Shown: in pieces, positions 50,869 to 63,999 of the stretch
Numbering within the stretch: position 1 is the stretch's first letter
Layout of the letters: each line of letters begins with the position of its first letter
Assembly: GCA_964057225.1 (NCBI GenBank)
Contig: OZ059897.1
Span: forward strand, 5,704,001 to 5,768,000
DNA length: 64,000 nt
Source: Auanema rhodensis
Lineage: Eukaryota; Nematoda; Chromadorea; Rhabditida; Rhabditidae
Direction of reading: 5' to 3'
Notes under the pieces: generated by a model
What the model was told of the DNA's origin: nothing
Database searches by the model: none
The model's input: the letters and a program-made list of their open reading frames with translations, nothing else
Program-made: the position numbers and the translations under genes

Positions 50869-53800
50869 TTAAACTTCAGTTGCTGGGCCGAGATCCAACG
50901 ACACCGACAATCCATCCGATTTTTTATGAAGTTCCGTTTTATATTCTAGGATAGGAGACATGTGCTTCAGGAAATCACAATAGTTCTTTTGAAGTTCATT
51001 CTAAATGAAATTATGAGAGACAACCATAGAATAAATTCCTACTTGGTATGCTTGCTGGTCAGGTTGTATAAGTTGTTTATTCAAAGTTAATGCATCGCAG
51101 CATTTCTTTGAAAAATTTTTAAAACATAGGCGTAACTTATTCTGAAACTTGTCCACTGGTTTACCATTTTCATCTCTTGTTACTTCACGTAAGAAAATGT
51201 TAGCAACCTGTAATAAGTAAATGCGAAAGGAATATATGAATACGACCAATACTTGAATAGGTCCTTGATTAACAGTGGTTCCAATACAACCTTGCAGCAC
51301 CATTTGTAACATTTTTGCATCCGGGGGAATTTGAGCAATCGCTGCAGATAACTCTCTGAAATAGATAAACAAGTGTTGAATTTTTGACGAACTATACATA
51401 AGAAGAAAAAATATATAATAATTGAACAAACAACTAACCTAGTTTTCTTTTCTATATCTTCAATAGCAACTTGAATCGGAAGTAAAACTTTCTGTTCTCT
51501 TGAAATCACTCTTATTCGTGTTTTAACATAAGGGAAACTAGAACAAAGATAAACAGTTAAAATTTAGAAATATAAGATATTACCTGTGCTGTGTCGTCAG
51601 AATTGTTCTTCGTTTGCACTGATCTTTTAAATCACCGTGGGCCCTGCCATCACGAGTAAATGGAGTAGCATATGAAAATCGATTAATATTATGACTTCTT
51701 TCAAAATGAGTTGGTCTTCTTCTTCTTTCCCATTTATCAAAAAATGGTTCAACATATGTGATTTGAAGATAGGCATTATTTGGTTGATGAGCAGATCTTG
51801 AAACCTAGAAAAAACAATTAAAGTAAAAGAAGGATTAAAGAAAAACATACATTATTAGAATCCTTGATTACTTCAACAACACCTTTACCAAATCTCTCAG
51901 TATAAAATAACTCCAAGCGACTACTAATTTCAGACAGCTTGGTGAATGGTGGCTCCTGTATTGTGTATACAAAAAAGAAATTTAGAAAAAAAAAGAAAAC
52001 CTTGTAAATGAACTCTTCTCCATCTAGGTCTCCGAACCGAGATCCATAAAAACCTATTCGAAAATATGTGCCGTAACAGCGCTTATCTGATCTTAAAACA
52101 AAACTTCATTTTTCAAAGAAAATAAAAAAAGAAACCCTGGTAAAGGAGACAACCATGCGTCTGAATTATCTTCAAGTATTGAAACAGTAGGCTCAATTCG
52201 AGAAAGGCATTCACTTAAACGAGCATGAATAGTAGCTAGTCTCCTATAATCACGCCATTCACGTAGTGTTGGCTCAATAACCTGCAAAAAAAAGTATATT
52301 TAAAACAACTTCGATAATGAAATTCTAACCTTAAATAGATCCGATAAGAGTTCGTACATTTGAGCTTTTTCGTAATATGATGCACACTTCTCTATTAACT
52401 GAACTAAACCAGTTGAAGTGAAATGCTTGGATTCACAAACGCCATCTGTCTCCGGACTACAAATACGATACTATATAAAACAAAAACAAAAAAAGCTTAC
52501 CTAACAACATCATCACTTACGGCACTTTCTTCCAATATATTCGAACTAATCGCCTCAAAATCTACTGCTCCTTTGGGTAAATAGCCAGCAGTCGTGGTCA
52601 TAGCTGAAAAGATAATTGAAAATAGTTGTAAAATACCATTAATTTGAAGATATAGATAAGACAGACAATAAAAAAATCTTGCCTATATACTCGGCGGCCA
52701 ATGCTGAAGCATGTAACAGGCATTGCCCAGCTTCGCAATGTAAACCTCGTTCAGCGTGTCTGGAGGCCATATTCAGAAGCCATGTTAAACTGAAAGAAAA
52801 TTAATAAATCAAGGAAAGAATGAAAGAAATTGATACCGTAGATCGGGGTTGTTTTGATAGCCTTTGGCCACTCGATACATCAGATCCATTGTCATCTCAT
52901 AATCATTAGCATGCTCCTTCATTTTTACAGTATCGGAGAGAATCATGTGAAGATTGAAGATAAGGTCTTTCACTTGTTCAGAAAAACAAGCTTGACTTCT
53001 CATTAATTCGGACCCACAATCAGTCTCAGCATATATAAGTACAGTCTATAGGCAAAAAAGTTATATATTTAAGTATATTCAAATACATACTTTAAGGCTT
53101 CTGCGCAAGCAATCTTCATTAAGCCACATTCCCGCCCTAGTTCCATTAGAAACTAAAGTTGATAGAGCCATAGTGATCTGCATTTTTAAACGAGCAAAGC
53201 TGTTTCCGCTATCAAAACTTTCTCGCATCAGTAAGTAAAGACTTGCAGCAGCCTATACGATTTAGATTAATTATGGAAAGAAATATTGAAAGAAACCTGC
53301 GACCGAACAGGAGCCAAACGGGAAGCACAATGCTTCAGTAACTGTAAGCATAACTCTCCGCATTGTTCTGTTTCCTGGAAAAGTATGCTTTCGAAATTAG
53401 GAATATAGATAAAATGCCTACCTGTTCGAAGATCATTTCAGGGTATTTCAAAAATAGCGCACGAAGGCTAGCAAAAACATTTTCAAGTGCTATGACAGAT
53501 TGATTACACGATAAAATATGAATCTAAAACAATGTATCACTAATGGAAAAAGTCACATTGATCTAACTATTCCTCGGAAAACCATTGAAATTGAAAAGTA
53601 TAGATGATCATTTCCTGGCATAGATACAACCCGAATAATGGATTCATAAGCTTCCAAAACACATAGAGTTATTTCAGAACATAGAAGTCCCTCGATAATA
53701 TATTCGTTATCAGACACTGAAATCTCAAATAATGATTTGATCTTCATGAAACTTTACCTGTATTTATCTGCGCATCTACCTTCACAGCTACTCCTTTTCT

Positions 53801-56800
53801 CCATTTCACTTGGGTTTTATTATCAGAGCTAGGTGTTTCAGATTGAACTGTTTGAGATTCCAAACTCTGAAAACAATTTTTAAAAACTATACTCAGATAG
53901 AATCATACCGTAGGTTTTAATTCAAAGGTATAAATACACAGATCAAGAACATCTATGAATTGAGCTAATTGTACTGGGGGCAAGTCTCGAACCCATTGTC
54001 TAAGTACCGTATCATCAAGATGTTGTAGAACCCAACAGTAGCAAGTCAACAATTGTCGAGAAAGTTCTTTAGTTAAGCGAACTTTTTTCTCCTTTTCAGG
54101 TGGTGAGTTAGGAGGCTGAGCTTCATGCGTTCCAATTCCAGCAATAGCTAAAGCAACTTTTGGATCAACCGACGATTGATTCTCCAAAGACGATTCTGTT
54201 GATAATCGACTAAAATAATAATAGATTTTTAAAAGTTTACAACTAAGAACCTTACCTCCGATCGTATGGAATTGTCCTCGACATCATATCGAATAGTTGA
54301 CTAGCATTATCTATTACGATACTAATCAGAGGAAAATACAATGCAGCAACTCGAGATAGTACAGAAGCATCAGATAGTCTGTTGTCAGCCTCATGTGTTG
54401 CTATTAAATTTCTTATAGTTCCTATTGCCCTGAAATCACAAGATTGTGTCAAGTTATTATATAAATGGAACATACTTTCCATAAAGAAGTGCTGAGTTAG
54501 AAAACTCAAGAACGGAACTAAGATCAGATAGAACGACACCAATAAGGAAATGAGATCTTCTGAATTCTGAATTCAGCTGATCGGATCCATAACCATAAGA
54601 ACTAAGCGAGTCAGTTGTTCCCATAGAACGGCTGCTCAAACTCGAGGCTCCAGGACTAGGTGGTTGGAGTTGAGTTGTGGTTCCGACGGAACTGGATGAC
54701 GTAGATGTTGAAAGAGAGGTAGGAGCAAAAGGCAGATTGAGAATGACAAAATGTTCATGTGAGCAAATAATTCGAATAAAATCAATTTTAATTAACATTA
54801 ACGTCGTCGATTGCGAATCAGCAGTATTCACAATTTTTGACGTAACATCCTAAAATAAAAAAAGTCTGTGAAAAATTTTAAAAATTAAATACCTGAGCAA
54901 ATTCTTTTACCAGTTTCATAACAAAAGTTCTATCCATTAAGGAAAAAGCATCTCTCAAGAAAAATGCCCAGCTATGAGCTAAAGAGAAAGCTTGACGAGC
55001 ATCTTTTTGAAGGCGATTTCCCATCTAAACAAAAAAATTATTATAAAAAAAAGAGTTTAAAATTTACATCTGTTAGCACAGCAGTAGATAAGGATTCTAA
55101 TAATTTAAGATATTTTTCAGTAAATCTAGAGCGTCGCATAAGATATAAACGGCCAGTGCTTGATAAATATTCAGCCATAGATTTCAACTGAAAATAGTTC
55201 TTATAATGAAAAAAAAGTTTAAGGTGATACCATAATCTCCAATAAGAACCACGCATTCAAAAAGGCCATTTCTCTGGCTTGGCCATAGCTTTGAATCCAT
55301 AAATCGGCTATTTCTTCGTGAAGTAACTTGGAAAGAGGCGAAGGTGAAATATCAGTTAGAGCTTTAGAGTTTGAAGCTCTTTCAACTCCCTCTAAAAAAA
55401 GATGTAAACAAAAAGAAATTTCAATCGTTTGATATTGATGATGTGATTTCAACGTACCTATGATATTAAAAAGTTTCTGAGTTTCTGGCGAGTTTGTCCT
55501 ATTTTTATCAGATGGCTTGGACGTTGATAATGACTTATCTGAATTTACTGAATGAAAAACAAGACAGAAAAAAGGCAAAGTAGCATACCTCTCATGGAAA
55601 TTTTAAAATAATGTACATAAGAAGATAAGAGAGAGCTACGTCCATGATTATCTAAGCATGAATCTAATAGCATTGTGCATATCTTAGCTAAATGTCCCAG
55701 AGTTTCAAAGCAAGCAGTTGCAACAGTTTCTAAAACTTTGAAGGTATATATTTTAAAAAATCAAACCAACCAGAGAATGGAGTATCAGTAATCATCAGGA
55801 TGAGTTTATCTAAAACATTGTACAAGAAAGCAACCAAAGGTTCCGGTCTGGCTTTCAAAATTCCCTAAGATCAACCAATTTTTAAAAAATTTGAAAATTT
55901 TGATTTACTCTGATCGCTGCTATCAACCCATCCTCAGTAACAGAAGGTCTTCTTTTATCCGTAGAAGATAACGATGCAACTGCAACTAAGAATCGCTCCA
56001 AATGTTCATCCTCAAAATAAAAATTAAATTAAATTATTAACATAAAGACAATATACCTGAGGGTGAACAGAAGATTCAGCACAAATTGAAACATTGAAAA
56101 GTGGCTTATGCCCATCAAGCCATTTGATATTTGGTAAAGCACCTTCTGGGTCAAGGTAACCATAACTGTTAGGAGGTCGTTCAATGCAAATTGGAAGATT
56201 GAAATCTCCAGAAGTTAATTTCCCATCCCGATACAGTGGTAACCACTAGATAAAAATAATCTAATATTCCTTAGACACCAAAGACTTACGGAATAGCCGA
56301 TAGGGTACTCGAATTCCTCATCTTTACTGCCAGGTTTACAAGAAATATGATAAAATGTAAACAAAAGATGGAAACCATCGTCTAATTCTACAGGAATCGC
56401 CATCTTGATTTCATCAAACATTTGAGGAGTTCTATAATAGATTCAAGAGATAACGTATTTTTATAATAAAATACATACTTGCTATGATAAATAACTGTTG
56501 TTTGACCATATGTATTCATAGCAGTTCCAGCATTGTTTGGAAAAACTACAAGTTGTGGAACTTCTTTGTCATTCATCATTTCAACTCTTATCGATATGTT
56601 ACGTGCTGTCCCTTGTCGACCAGAAAAATTTACATATTTTGGATAGATATATAGTAAGTTTCTGAATTTATTATACGTTATATTATTAGTAATTATCTTT
56701 GTTATACCTGTATGAATTCAAAACAGCATATGAGCCCTTACATGAGAATTCCTGAATTTCTTTCAAGAGTTCACCGTTCCCTATCTCATTAAAAGGTGAT

Positions 56801-59416
56801 ATACGGAGAAATTCAGGAGAAATACGACGTGATATATCTTCAACGGAACTTCCTTTAAAGGTATATGATAAAAAATAGTTAGCAAAATGATTCATAATAC
56901 CTGCAAGTTGCAAAACAAGGTCGACAGGAAATGTTTTCAATTTCGAAAGCTTGCCACCGGGTTTTCGGGCTTCCGACAAAAGTTTTAAAAGATCGTCCTC
57001 GGAAAGCTTGTCACCTTCCTATAAGAAGCAGAAGTTTCTATTTACAAATAACTCAATGACTCACATATCTGAAGAAAGAATTCAAAGATAACGTGAAAGT
57101 TTGCAAGTTCGATAAAGGTGTGTCATTAGTTTTTACACCTTGATCCAGCGACGGTGTAACACATTCTTCGCTGCCTAAACAAGTCATAAACAAGGAGAAA
57201 GTTTAAAGTAGTCACCTAAGTTCTTCCGTTTTTGAAGAGGTGTTCGAACTCTCGTTAAAACAGTTGATGCTGATGTCCCACTACCCATTCTACGGAAAGT
57301 AGATGTAGAAGTGATTGATACTCTGTCTACACTCATAATACTCATTGTATCACTTTCCGAGGAAGCTAAAGGAGCATCTCCTACAACCAAAAATTAATAA
57401 AATATTAGTTTATCCCAATACCTCCCCCTAATGATGGACCAGAAGCAAATGTTGAAGCTGTCATCTCACTTTTGTCAAGAGAAGAAGCACTGTTTAAAAC
57501 TTTTTGGATATCCACTATCATAAATCCCATAGGCATACGATATCTGCCTTAAATACGAGAAGTATAAATGTATAGCAATATATTATACAAACCTAATCGA
57601 GAGCAATATTCACTTGCTTGAGACAACAGCTTTTCTCTGGCTTTTTCATCCTTTTGTGAGCAATAAGCATCAACAGCATCGGATATTTCACAAGCGTTTA
57701 ATACCTTCTCTAACTGCAAAATTGAATTTTTTAAGCGTTGATATATTAAGATTCATATTTGTAAATATAATTTCTTTTAATGATTGACATGTATCATTAA
57801 ATCAAACATGAATTATGTTTTAAAAAAAAGTTAGGTGAATCAAAACTAAAACAAGACTTTTACAAAAACCAAACCTTGATAACCATGAACATATCATGTA
57901 CGTTCCCGTTTAATCCAAAAGAAGCATGATTACACCTAGAAGTTAATATGAAGAAAATACCAAAACACACTGTATACCTCCCGTAAGGACCTGCATAAGT
58001 CATGCTTTCTTTCAACATATTTCGAAACTGATCAGGATTAACATCAAAATAAAAGTTTTCCGACACTTTTCTACGAGCTTTAGCATCATAAATCGCCATT
58101 GAACCAAAAACTGGCTCAAAGAGTGGTTCCATATTAAGCTACAAATAATTTAATTGAAATTTAATTGAAATGCTTACAAACCTTTACAATTTTGACTAAA
58201 AATCGTTGGCCACTTTCCCTATCTTCAGGATATGATGGAGCAGAACGACGTTCAATCACATCATCCTAAACTTAACTATTGAGATACCCAGTTTGTTTCT
58301 ACAAACCTCATATTGTAATGGTAGAAGATTCACAATATTCAATGACCTATTGGATTGTCTCTTATTTTCATTTTGTTGATCGAGCAAAGCGTAACTAGTC
58401 CTTTGGGTTATACCTCCAAACAACTTGTAAGCAATATAAAATATTAATTATTTACCGGAAATTATAGGATCAGGATGGCTAAGATGCAATCTGGGCTCAC
58501 GTAGTTCTCCTTCGAGTGATCCCATTGTGCCTGTTGAAGCAGAGGAAGCACAAGAAAGTCTTTTCGAAAGATTATCCTGAAAGACGAAGGAGAATAGAAT
58601 TGGAAATCACAAGGTAAAATATATTTTATTTGAATGAAACTACCTGAGTGTTATTATCTGCAAGCAAACTCGCACTTCTCGCTATTCTATCACATCGACC
58701 AGTTTCAAATTCGAAAATTGGCTTTGCACAGGTCCGGGCTATAATAGGACGTTCCATCATCATACGGATAAATGCTTCTCCGGATCCAAACTGTTGATGT
58801 CTATAACAATCACGGCTGAATAACTTCTGATTGATATTCAAGTTTACCTCCGTTGCACCAAAGAAAATTTACTATTATAGGATAATAATATATCCTTTAT
58901 ATGGGTTTCTATTTTTTTCCTATAATTATTGAAAAATCGTTACTGTTTTGATTTATTTAACTAATTTACGTCTCTATGTCATTGAAAAAAGGGTAATCTA
59001 TAGTTGAAATCTCCCGATCAACTAATCGAACATCTATATCATCAGAAGGAAATTCGCAAACTCTAAAAAGAAGAAAAAGAAAAATAGTACAATATTTTTA
59101 TTTCTACTAACTTTCTATGGGTGGTTTTCCGTTGTCCAAGGGCTTCTTCAACGTCACAGGGATCCACTACATCCATCAAAGATAACTACAAGAATTTGTG
59201 TATATCATACATGAATTTATATTTACCGAAGCACCGCAATCAGACTTATCTAAAGAAACAGGATGCACCAACACACTTCCTGTCATAATATGCCTTCGAA
59301 CATCAGCAGCAGTCATTCTTTAAAAAGAATTCTTATAACATGAATCAATAACTTTTAACATACTTGCTCCTTTTTCCAACAAATGCTCGTTGGTTCGGAG
59401 TAATAGTACCCGACAT
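50869..59416 (-). CDS. DOCK6/7/8-class guanine nucleotide exchange factor
   Basis: DOCK proteins activate Rac/Cdc42 through a C-terminal DHR2 domain and bind membranes through a C2-like DHR1. The ATG at 59416 gives [18 protein letters not shown]. The N-terminal region contains [20 protein letters not shown] and [14 protein letters not shown] (58130-58000), typical of the DOCK6/7/8 subgroup. DHR1 lies at about 56690-56060: [50 protein letters not shown] and [17 protein letters not shown]. The middle is Ser-rich and weakly conserved. DHR2 lies at about 53300-50869: DLRYQWLL-like helices, [40 protein letters not shown], then [56 protein letters not shown], and a C-terminus of about 30 residues after [10 protein letters not shown]. 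The stop is at 50869. It has many small introns. The DHR2 nucleotide-sensor region is present, so it should be active. No frame breaks were seen. Confidence 0.9.
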
Positions 59417-61787
59417 GTTTGATTATTAACTCAGCTGTTTGAAAATAACATCATTCAATTTACCAGAGTGTCAAAATCTGAGATTAATAGCCATAATATT
59501 TGATATAAAATCGTTTGAAAACTGGAGAAGCAAACGCGAACTCGAGGCTTGTTCAGGATATGAAAACAATATGCAATCGATGTAGTCAAAAAAATATTAT
59601 GCTACTAAAATGCGGCTTTGGCTCCAAACTTAAAAATAGCTTTTTTGACAAAATTGAGCTATTAAGCATAAGAAGGCTTAAGAATTTAATGTTATCTGAT
59701 TTAGACGCTTCATGTTTTAATAATTTAATTTGTCGGCATCTTCAAAAAAAGCTAGTACGTGACTTAGCGTTATAACTGCTTAGTAATGAATACAGTAGGT
59801 AGCTTCAAAAAACATTATAAAAAACATCTTATTTTGTAAAATATGTTGTGTAATCAGATGATTTCACTTAGAATGTTTTTTTTAAAGATAAAATACAAGA
59901 AACATTATTCCGTTTTACCTGAGTACAATATTTGTTACAAAAACTACGTTTGTTTCAACGCACTATTATTTATAGAGAAATAAATTAAATTCGTTTGAAT
60001 TCTATTCATAGCTTTTATCATTATTATACAATCCAACAACATATACTACGTAGTGAAATATAGAACAAGACTTTCCAAGAGAGACAACAACAACCGTTCC
60101 ATTTGTAGATGTAACTATGAATGAAATCTCAAGAACAAAAGTTCAATCCTATGAACGTCCTTCATATCTTTGAATTGCCTACCAAATATTGTCTACAAAT
60201 ACGTCAGACTATCATAGACTAATGTGACTGTTTTGGTGTAACATTTTACACTATTTTATCCCGTCCTACATAAAACTATGCGATTATAACAAGACTTAAA
60301 GCTTTAAAATGGTGTATGACATAAGGTCACAAATGCTAATCTTTCATCGATGAAAGACAAGCGAGTTCTAAGGCAAGTTAATGTGAGGTGATACATGGGG
60401 GAGCAGGTTTCTAAATCTTATCATTACACAAGTGCCTGTTTTATTGTGATCCTCTCTCTGTCGGTATCTGGAACACACCATAAACACCGTCATCTCGGCA
60501 TTTTCAAGCGCACTTCTGCCAACCTCTGACCATGGAAGCATCATAGAAGCTTTTACATTATATTTTGGATTATTCAAACATATTTATTAATAAATTCCAA
60601 ATCTAGACATAGATTCTGTGACTGGCAAAGCAGAATGAATCAGTTGGTAACTAGTTTTATTTCAAATAAGCCACTTTCTGCTGGACTTGTCTGACCACTT
60701 GTTATCTCATCTATTGCATAGTAACATCAAGCATTGTCAGTTTTTCGCTTTATATCATGTTTTTGCTTTTTGCACTATTATTCAGTATTGCTATAGGTTT
60801 ATATTAACAAAGCATGTCATCTCGTAGACACAAATTTCTTTCATAAATGTATTGAATAACTATAATTCTGTAATTACTTGATTCTTGACCATTTTGAAAA
60901 TTGAACTGCCAAAGCAGCTGTAAATAGAAAAAAATGTTATTGTCAAAACTATTAATTGTACATTGTGTTATACATCAGGAGTTAACAAAGCCGGTCTACG
61001 CATATGTATGAGAAAGTCGTTAAAATTTCTAAGTTATTGTATTTTATTTATTCATAGATTCCATTTTCTATTCTCTCTATATTCGTACATGCAATCGTGA
61101 TCATAGATTTTCTTTCTTTTTTGATCATAAGTCAAATACATCCATCGTCTTGTTCTCTAAAAATATATTTAATAATATCTAAAATTATCATTAAATTGTC
61201 ATAGTTGAAATTCAGTTTATATACTGATCTTATCATTCTTTAAAATTTCGTTTTTCTCTCAGAAGTGTACTGAGCCTTTTAGAAATGATGGTAGTCGTCT
61301 CGCACTTTTCTTAACAACTTCATTTTTGGCTGTTTACTGCAATGACATCAGAATTGTAATGCTGTACTATAAGATTTTTAATAATGTAATCGTACTAAGA
61401 ATACATCTTATATATGAGTAGTATGTTCATTAGAAGTCAGTATTGACAATCGTGAGCGTTTCTAATGATAATCTTCTTTCCTTGTAAAAATATAAATACA
61501 AATTTTTACATATGAGCCAAAATATATTCTTCTGATACTTCCTTGGTTATATACATTTTCTCTCTTCGACACAAATATTGTTTCTTTTTTTTAAACATTT
61601 ATCAACAATTCATACATATCTTCATTATAGAAACAGAAAAGATGGTGATGAAGTTTGATACTTCCTTGTCTCTTGTTCTTCTCTTGTTCTTTCTTAAACA
61701 CTGTTTATTTCTCTGATTTTCAAAGTTATTCAATAAATAATTGTTACAGTTATCAAATTTATTTGTTCGTTTATCTTGTGTGTCAAG
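59417..61787. other. 2.4-kb intergenic region between divergent genes
   Basis: This AT-rich stretch separates the DOCK start (minus) from the PPxY membrane protein (plus) and must hold both promoters. One plus-strand open frame of 86 codons (59515-59775; MKTICNRCSQKNIMLLKCGF region) has no intron borders or similarity that I know. Elsewhere I see only short open frames, poly-T stretches and an 18-bp palindrome at 60340-60357. No RNA gene is recognisable. Confidence 0.55.
60340..60357. other. Perfect 18-bp palindrome in divergent promoter region
   Basis: TCTTTCATCGATGAAAGA equals its own reverse complement. It lies near the middle of the 2.4-kb region between two divergent genes and could be a dimeric transcription-factor site. 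No other evidence supports a function. Confidence 0.4.
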
Positions 61788-62521
61788 ATGGATCATAATA
61801 CCTTATTTAACATTCAAAGCTGGTTTCGCTCTCAACGAAAAGCAGCTCAAGTAAGATTTTAATTCTTATTACGAGAAAACATTTGTGTTGATTTCGGATT
61901 TAACCTTTTTTTTCTTTAATTTTATGTTTATAGAGCCGTACAGCCGTCTTAATTCTCATGATCTGTAACGTGGTCAACTGCTTTGCTATTTCATTCAGTG
62001 CTGCTGGTCAAGTTTCTATTACTTTATTGACATTGAACGGAGCCAATACCCTCTCTGTACTAGTTGCTATTTATGGAATTTATAAGCTTAAACCAGTTTT
62101 CATTATTCCTGATGCTGTAATTAAAGTAAGTACATCTAGCTTTCTCTATATTTGTTTCATATTTGAATTATTTTATTAGGTTTGTCTTTGCTCGTCTTCA
62201 CTGTTTTATACATTGCATCTAGCAGAAACCAGAAATTTTGACTCTGAATTTCACTTTGTATGGCTTCTTGTGTCTTATGTTATCTTAATGTGGGAGCTGC
62301 AATCCATTATTCGTATCTCGTTTGACATAATCAAACAAACTGATTCGAAAAAGTCTGTGAAACCACCTCCCTCCTACAATCAGGTACATTCCATGAGCTT
62401 GAGCAAAAACTTACAACTTAATTTGCAGATAATTTTGGAAGAACAACCTCCTTCATATTTAGAAGCTATAGAGAAAATAGAAAAAGGTGCTTCTCCAATA
62501 TCTGGAATACACATCGTATGA
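61788..62521 (+). CDS. Four-span membrane protein with two PPxY motifs (LAPTM-like)
   Basis: Four exons, all joined in phase 0, give 183 residues. Exon 1: MDHNTLFNIQSWFRSQRKAA. Four hydrophobic spans follow: VLILMICNVVNCFAISF (about residues 26-45), LLTLNGANTLSVLVAIYGI (51-71), VFIIPDAVIKVCLCSSSLFY (75-97) and FVWLLVSYVILMWELQSII (110-130). The cytosolic tail has KPPPSYNQ and EEQPPSYLEA, two PPxY motifs of the type bound by WW domains of NEDD4-family ubiquitin ligases. Four spans with PY motifs near the C-terminus recall LAPTM4/5 lysosomal proteins, but I see no decisive signature, so the family call is inference. The short cytosolic N-terminus argues against a signal peptide. The stop is at 62519-62521. 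Confidence 0.72.
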
Positions 62522-63408
62522 GCATAGTCTCGCTGTATTATATCGAAAACGGCACAGCACGAGCTTTTATTAAGTGAATCATCAACATATCTGCTAAGAT
62601 GATTGAGCCGTTCGGCAATCTTAGTTCAACGTCGGGTTTTTGTATAGTTAGTAACTGTAATATACTCATGATTTCCATCACATTGATCTCATTTCTTTAA
62701 TTCTTTAACTTTGTATTATTCATACAATTAACTAAATGAATGTTTGGTTTTAAAAAGTTTTCGTTTTTGAACATTTCTTACAATCTCTTACACTCTTGAT
62801 TTTAACAGATACATAAACATATACTACAGAAGAAAACAGTATGAATGACACACTCCTGTCTTTAAAGAAGATAGATTCTTATTATATTTGAAACATTACA
62901 ATATAGAGTACATAGGTGATGGCGTCAAGACCTTCGTACTCTATGTTCAATTTCATAAATCGAGAAATTTATCAATCAAAGTTCATACTTCGGGTATGAG
63001 TAACATGACGAATAAATAAAAAGATTTTTGTATATAAATTCTTTGTTTTTCTTTTTAAAATTATGTACATTATCAGTTTTAAAATAAACATTATTGCATA
63101 TTTAGTATGGCCACTAGCAAACTAAAAAACTACACGTAAACAACAGATCTTAGAGGTCAAGATTACCATATTTCAGATGAGTAATCATCTGTTTTGATTT
63201 CAAAAATTTACAAATTAAAATGAACCCTCCAATAAGGGGTAAAATTTTCAAGGAAAAAATAATTTGAAATATCACACTCTCATGTAAAAAACATTCGGCT
63301 GCTTGGAGCACATATTTACAAGATTGTTGGTTGAAGCTGATTTTTTTCCTGAAAGACCAACACTGTATAAAATTACTGAAAAGATCGTACTTACTTCATT
63401 CTATTATA
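62522..63408. other. Intergenic region, two convergent 3' ends
   Basis: About 890 bp of AT-rich DNA between a plus-strand and a minus-strand stop codon. AATAAA occurs near 63013. Nothing coding is recognisable; the short open frames have no splice-site support. Confidence 0.5.
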
Positions 63409-63999
63409 TCATATCATTCTATGTTGCGCACTTGCGTTTCCGAGGATCTCTTTCTCCGTTAATACTTTACACCCACCCTCTCCTACTGCAACAAGTGCAT
63501 TTGCCATGACAGGAATACAAATCTAAAAGGTGAAATTCCGTTCAAATCCTAATCACATTTGAAAATTATTAGAAAGAGTTCACTTACTAAATATATTGTA
63601 GCCCCGATATGACTGCGCATTTTCTTGTTAGGATGATTAGGATACCACCTATATACAACTCGTCCAGTCGTACCCGAAACTGGTTGACAATACCATTGTT
63701 TATGACAAGCCATCTACAAAAAAAGGTGAAACATGAAGATAGCAATTAAATATGAACTTGTCTCATCTCTTCACTAGGCCATTCTACCAAAGGATGTCCA
63801 GTCGATTTCAAAGGCTCATTTAAATATTTAAAAATCTACAAATTTAGTATTCAGAAAGAAAAAACACTATCCAACTAACATGTTCTATATCTGTTATTTC
63901 TACCCAAAGAGGATTTCCTTCATCATCTTCTTGAGTTGTAAGGTCTCGTGATTCCGGAACTGAGGTTTCGTCGTCAGCGGTAGCGTTATCTGTGCTCAT
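63409..63999 (-). CDS. Unrecognised small protein with one probable C-terminal membrane span
   Basis: Four phase-0 exons on the minus strand: MSTDNATADDETSVPESRDL with a long acidic leader to WVEITDIEH; IFKYLNEPLKSTGHPLVEWP with SEEMRQ; MACHKQWYCQPVSGTTGRVV with YRWYPNHPNKKMRSHIGATI and YL; and ICIPVMANALVAVGEGGCKV to a stop at 63409-63411. The join ATIYL/ICIPVMANALVAVG makes a hydrophobic segment that could be one membrane span. The Trp/Tyr/Cys-rich block (KQWYCQP, VVYRWYPNHPN) looks conserved, but I do not recognise it. The ATG lies 1 bp from the window edge, so the gene may start further out. The last exon end is uncertain, since a GTGGGTG inside it could be a donor. Confidence 0.55.

Noticed and set aside
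54964-55191. Plus-strand 75-codon frame inside the DOCK gene
   Set aside because: It is antisense to DOCK exons whose minus-strand translation joins to neighbouring exons in phase.
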